DNA of 5,010 nt from Patescibacteria group bacterium (GTDB lineage Bacteria > Patescibacteriota > Minisyncoccia > Phycocordibacterales > Phycocordibacteraceae). The first letter of the stretch is position 1; each line of letters starts with the position of its first letter. The stretch covers positions 1-5,010 of the forward strand of contig JAHJZL010000056.1 of the NCBI GenBank assembly GCA_018826405.1, given 5' to 3'. The translations under genes and the position numbers were made by a program. A model generated the notes under the pieces. The model was not told the DNA's origin. It made no database searches and saw nothing but the letters and a program-made list of their open reading frames with translations. Shown here piece by piece: positions 4,620-5,010 of the stretch.

Positions 4620-5010
4620 ATGAAGCAACTCGTATTCATTCACGGGGGAGAGACCTTTGATACGTACGACGCATATCTGAGCGCACTACGTGAGTGGGAC
4701 TATGATCCAACGAAGGAGTTTGGCGAGCGCTGGAAGAACTCTCTTCAAGAAGAGTTGGGCGAAGCGTGGCAAGTGCTCGCTCCCTCAATGCCGTCAAAAT
4801 ATAACGCTAAGTATGTTGAGTGGTGCATTTGGTTTGAGAAGGTACTTCCACACCTCAGAGACGATGTTGTCCTCGTAGGGCATTCTCTGGGAGGAATATT
4901 CCTCGCAAAGTATTTTAGCGAGCACACACTTCTCGTATCTATTGCGGGGCTCTGGCTTATTGCTGCTCCTTTTGATACTGAGGACACAGATTATTCTCTT
5001 GCAGACTTCA
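4620..5010 (+). CDS. Alpha/beta hydrolase, N-terminal part (runs off right edge)
   Basis: Begins at the ATG at 4620, 3 bases after the rseP stop, and remains open to the window end, giving 130 residues of an unfinished protein. MKQLVFIHGG at the start is the first core strand and oxyanion-hole HGG (8-10) of an alpha/beta hydrolase. VVLVGHSLGG (83-92) is the nucleophile elbow with catalytic Ser89, and WLIAAPF (112-118) is the next core strand. The Asp and His of the triad would lie beyond the window. Between HGG and the elbow are about 75 residues, mostly charged and Trp-rich, with WFEKVLPHL just before the elbow strand, a layout reminiscent of RBBP9/YdeN-type serine hydrolases. The substrate cannot be told. 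There is no clear Shine-Dalgarno; translation is probably coupled to rseP. Codon use matches the operon. Confidence 0.85.
   Translation, partial: MKQLVFIHGGETFDTYDAYLSALREWDYDPTKEFGERWKNSLQEELGEAWQVLAPSMPSKYNAKYVEWCIWFEKVLPHLRDDVVLVGHSLGGIFLAKYFSEHTLLVSIAGLWLIAAPFDTEDTDYSLADF

Overview
The window reads best as bacterial chromosome from a member of the Candidate Phyla Radiation (Patescibacteria, Parcubacteria-like). This is inferred, not proven. The reasons are compact housekeeping genes with almost no spacing, a shortened DNA polymerase III delta'-like protein that has lost its ATP-binding motifs, frr fused directly to rseP without the uppS/cdsA/dxr genes that usually lie between them, and a small membrane-anchored lipocalin-like protein. 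Housekeeping sequence is about 45-50% GC where I counted it.

Layout: (1) 1-264, + strand, the C-terminus of the actin homologue MreB, followed by a bidirectional terminator at 267-302. (2) 330-1037 and 1200-1631, both on the - strand, two genes of about 61% and 64% GC with codon choice quite unlike their neighbours. Each has its own near-consensus sigma-70-type promoter, its own Shine-Dalgarno and a hairpin terminator. One encodes an exported beta-barrel-like protein ending in Phe, the other a small exported four-cysteine protein. (3) 1744-2208, - strand, a membrane-anchored lipocalin-like protein with ordinary local composition. (4) From 2266 to the right edge, + strand, a tightly packed operon: delta'-like clamp-loader protein, ribosome recycling factor, site-2 protease RseP, and a truncated alpha/beta hydrolase.

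The + strand operon combines DNA replication, translation and envelope proteolysis functions and is ordinary conserved core. The unusual part is roughly 320-1660, where two secreted-protein genes with foreign composition sit between mreB and the lipocalin-like gene. AT-rich terminator/promoter stretches delimit them. An outer-membrane-type beta-barrel is not expected in this lineage, so the region looks like acquired accessory DNA, possibly from a GC-rich Gram-negative organism. An assembly chimera has to be excluded first. Inverted and direct repeats overlap the -10 boxes of both promoters and suggest regulated expression. No RNA genes, CRISPR arrays, insertion sequences or integrase genes were seen, and no gene-free stretch exceeds 300 bases.
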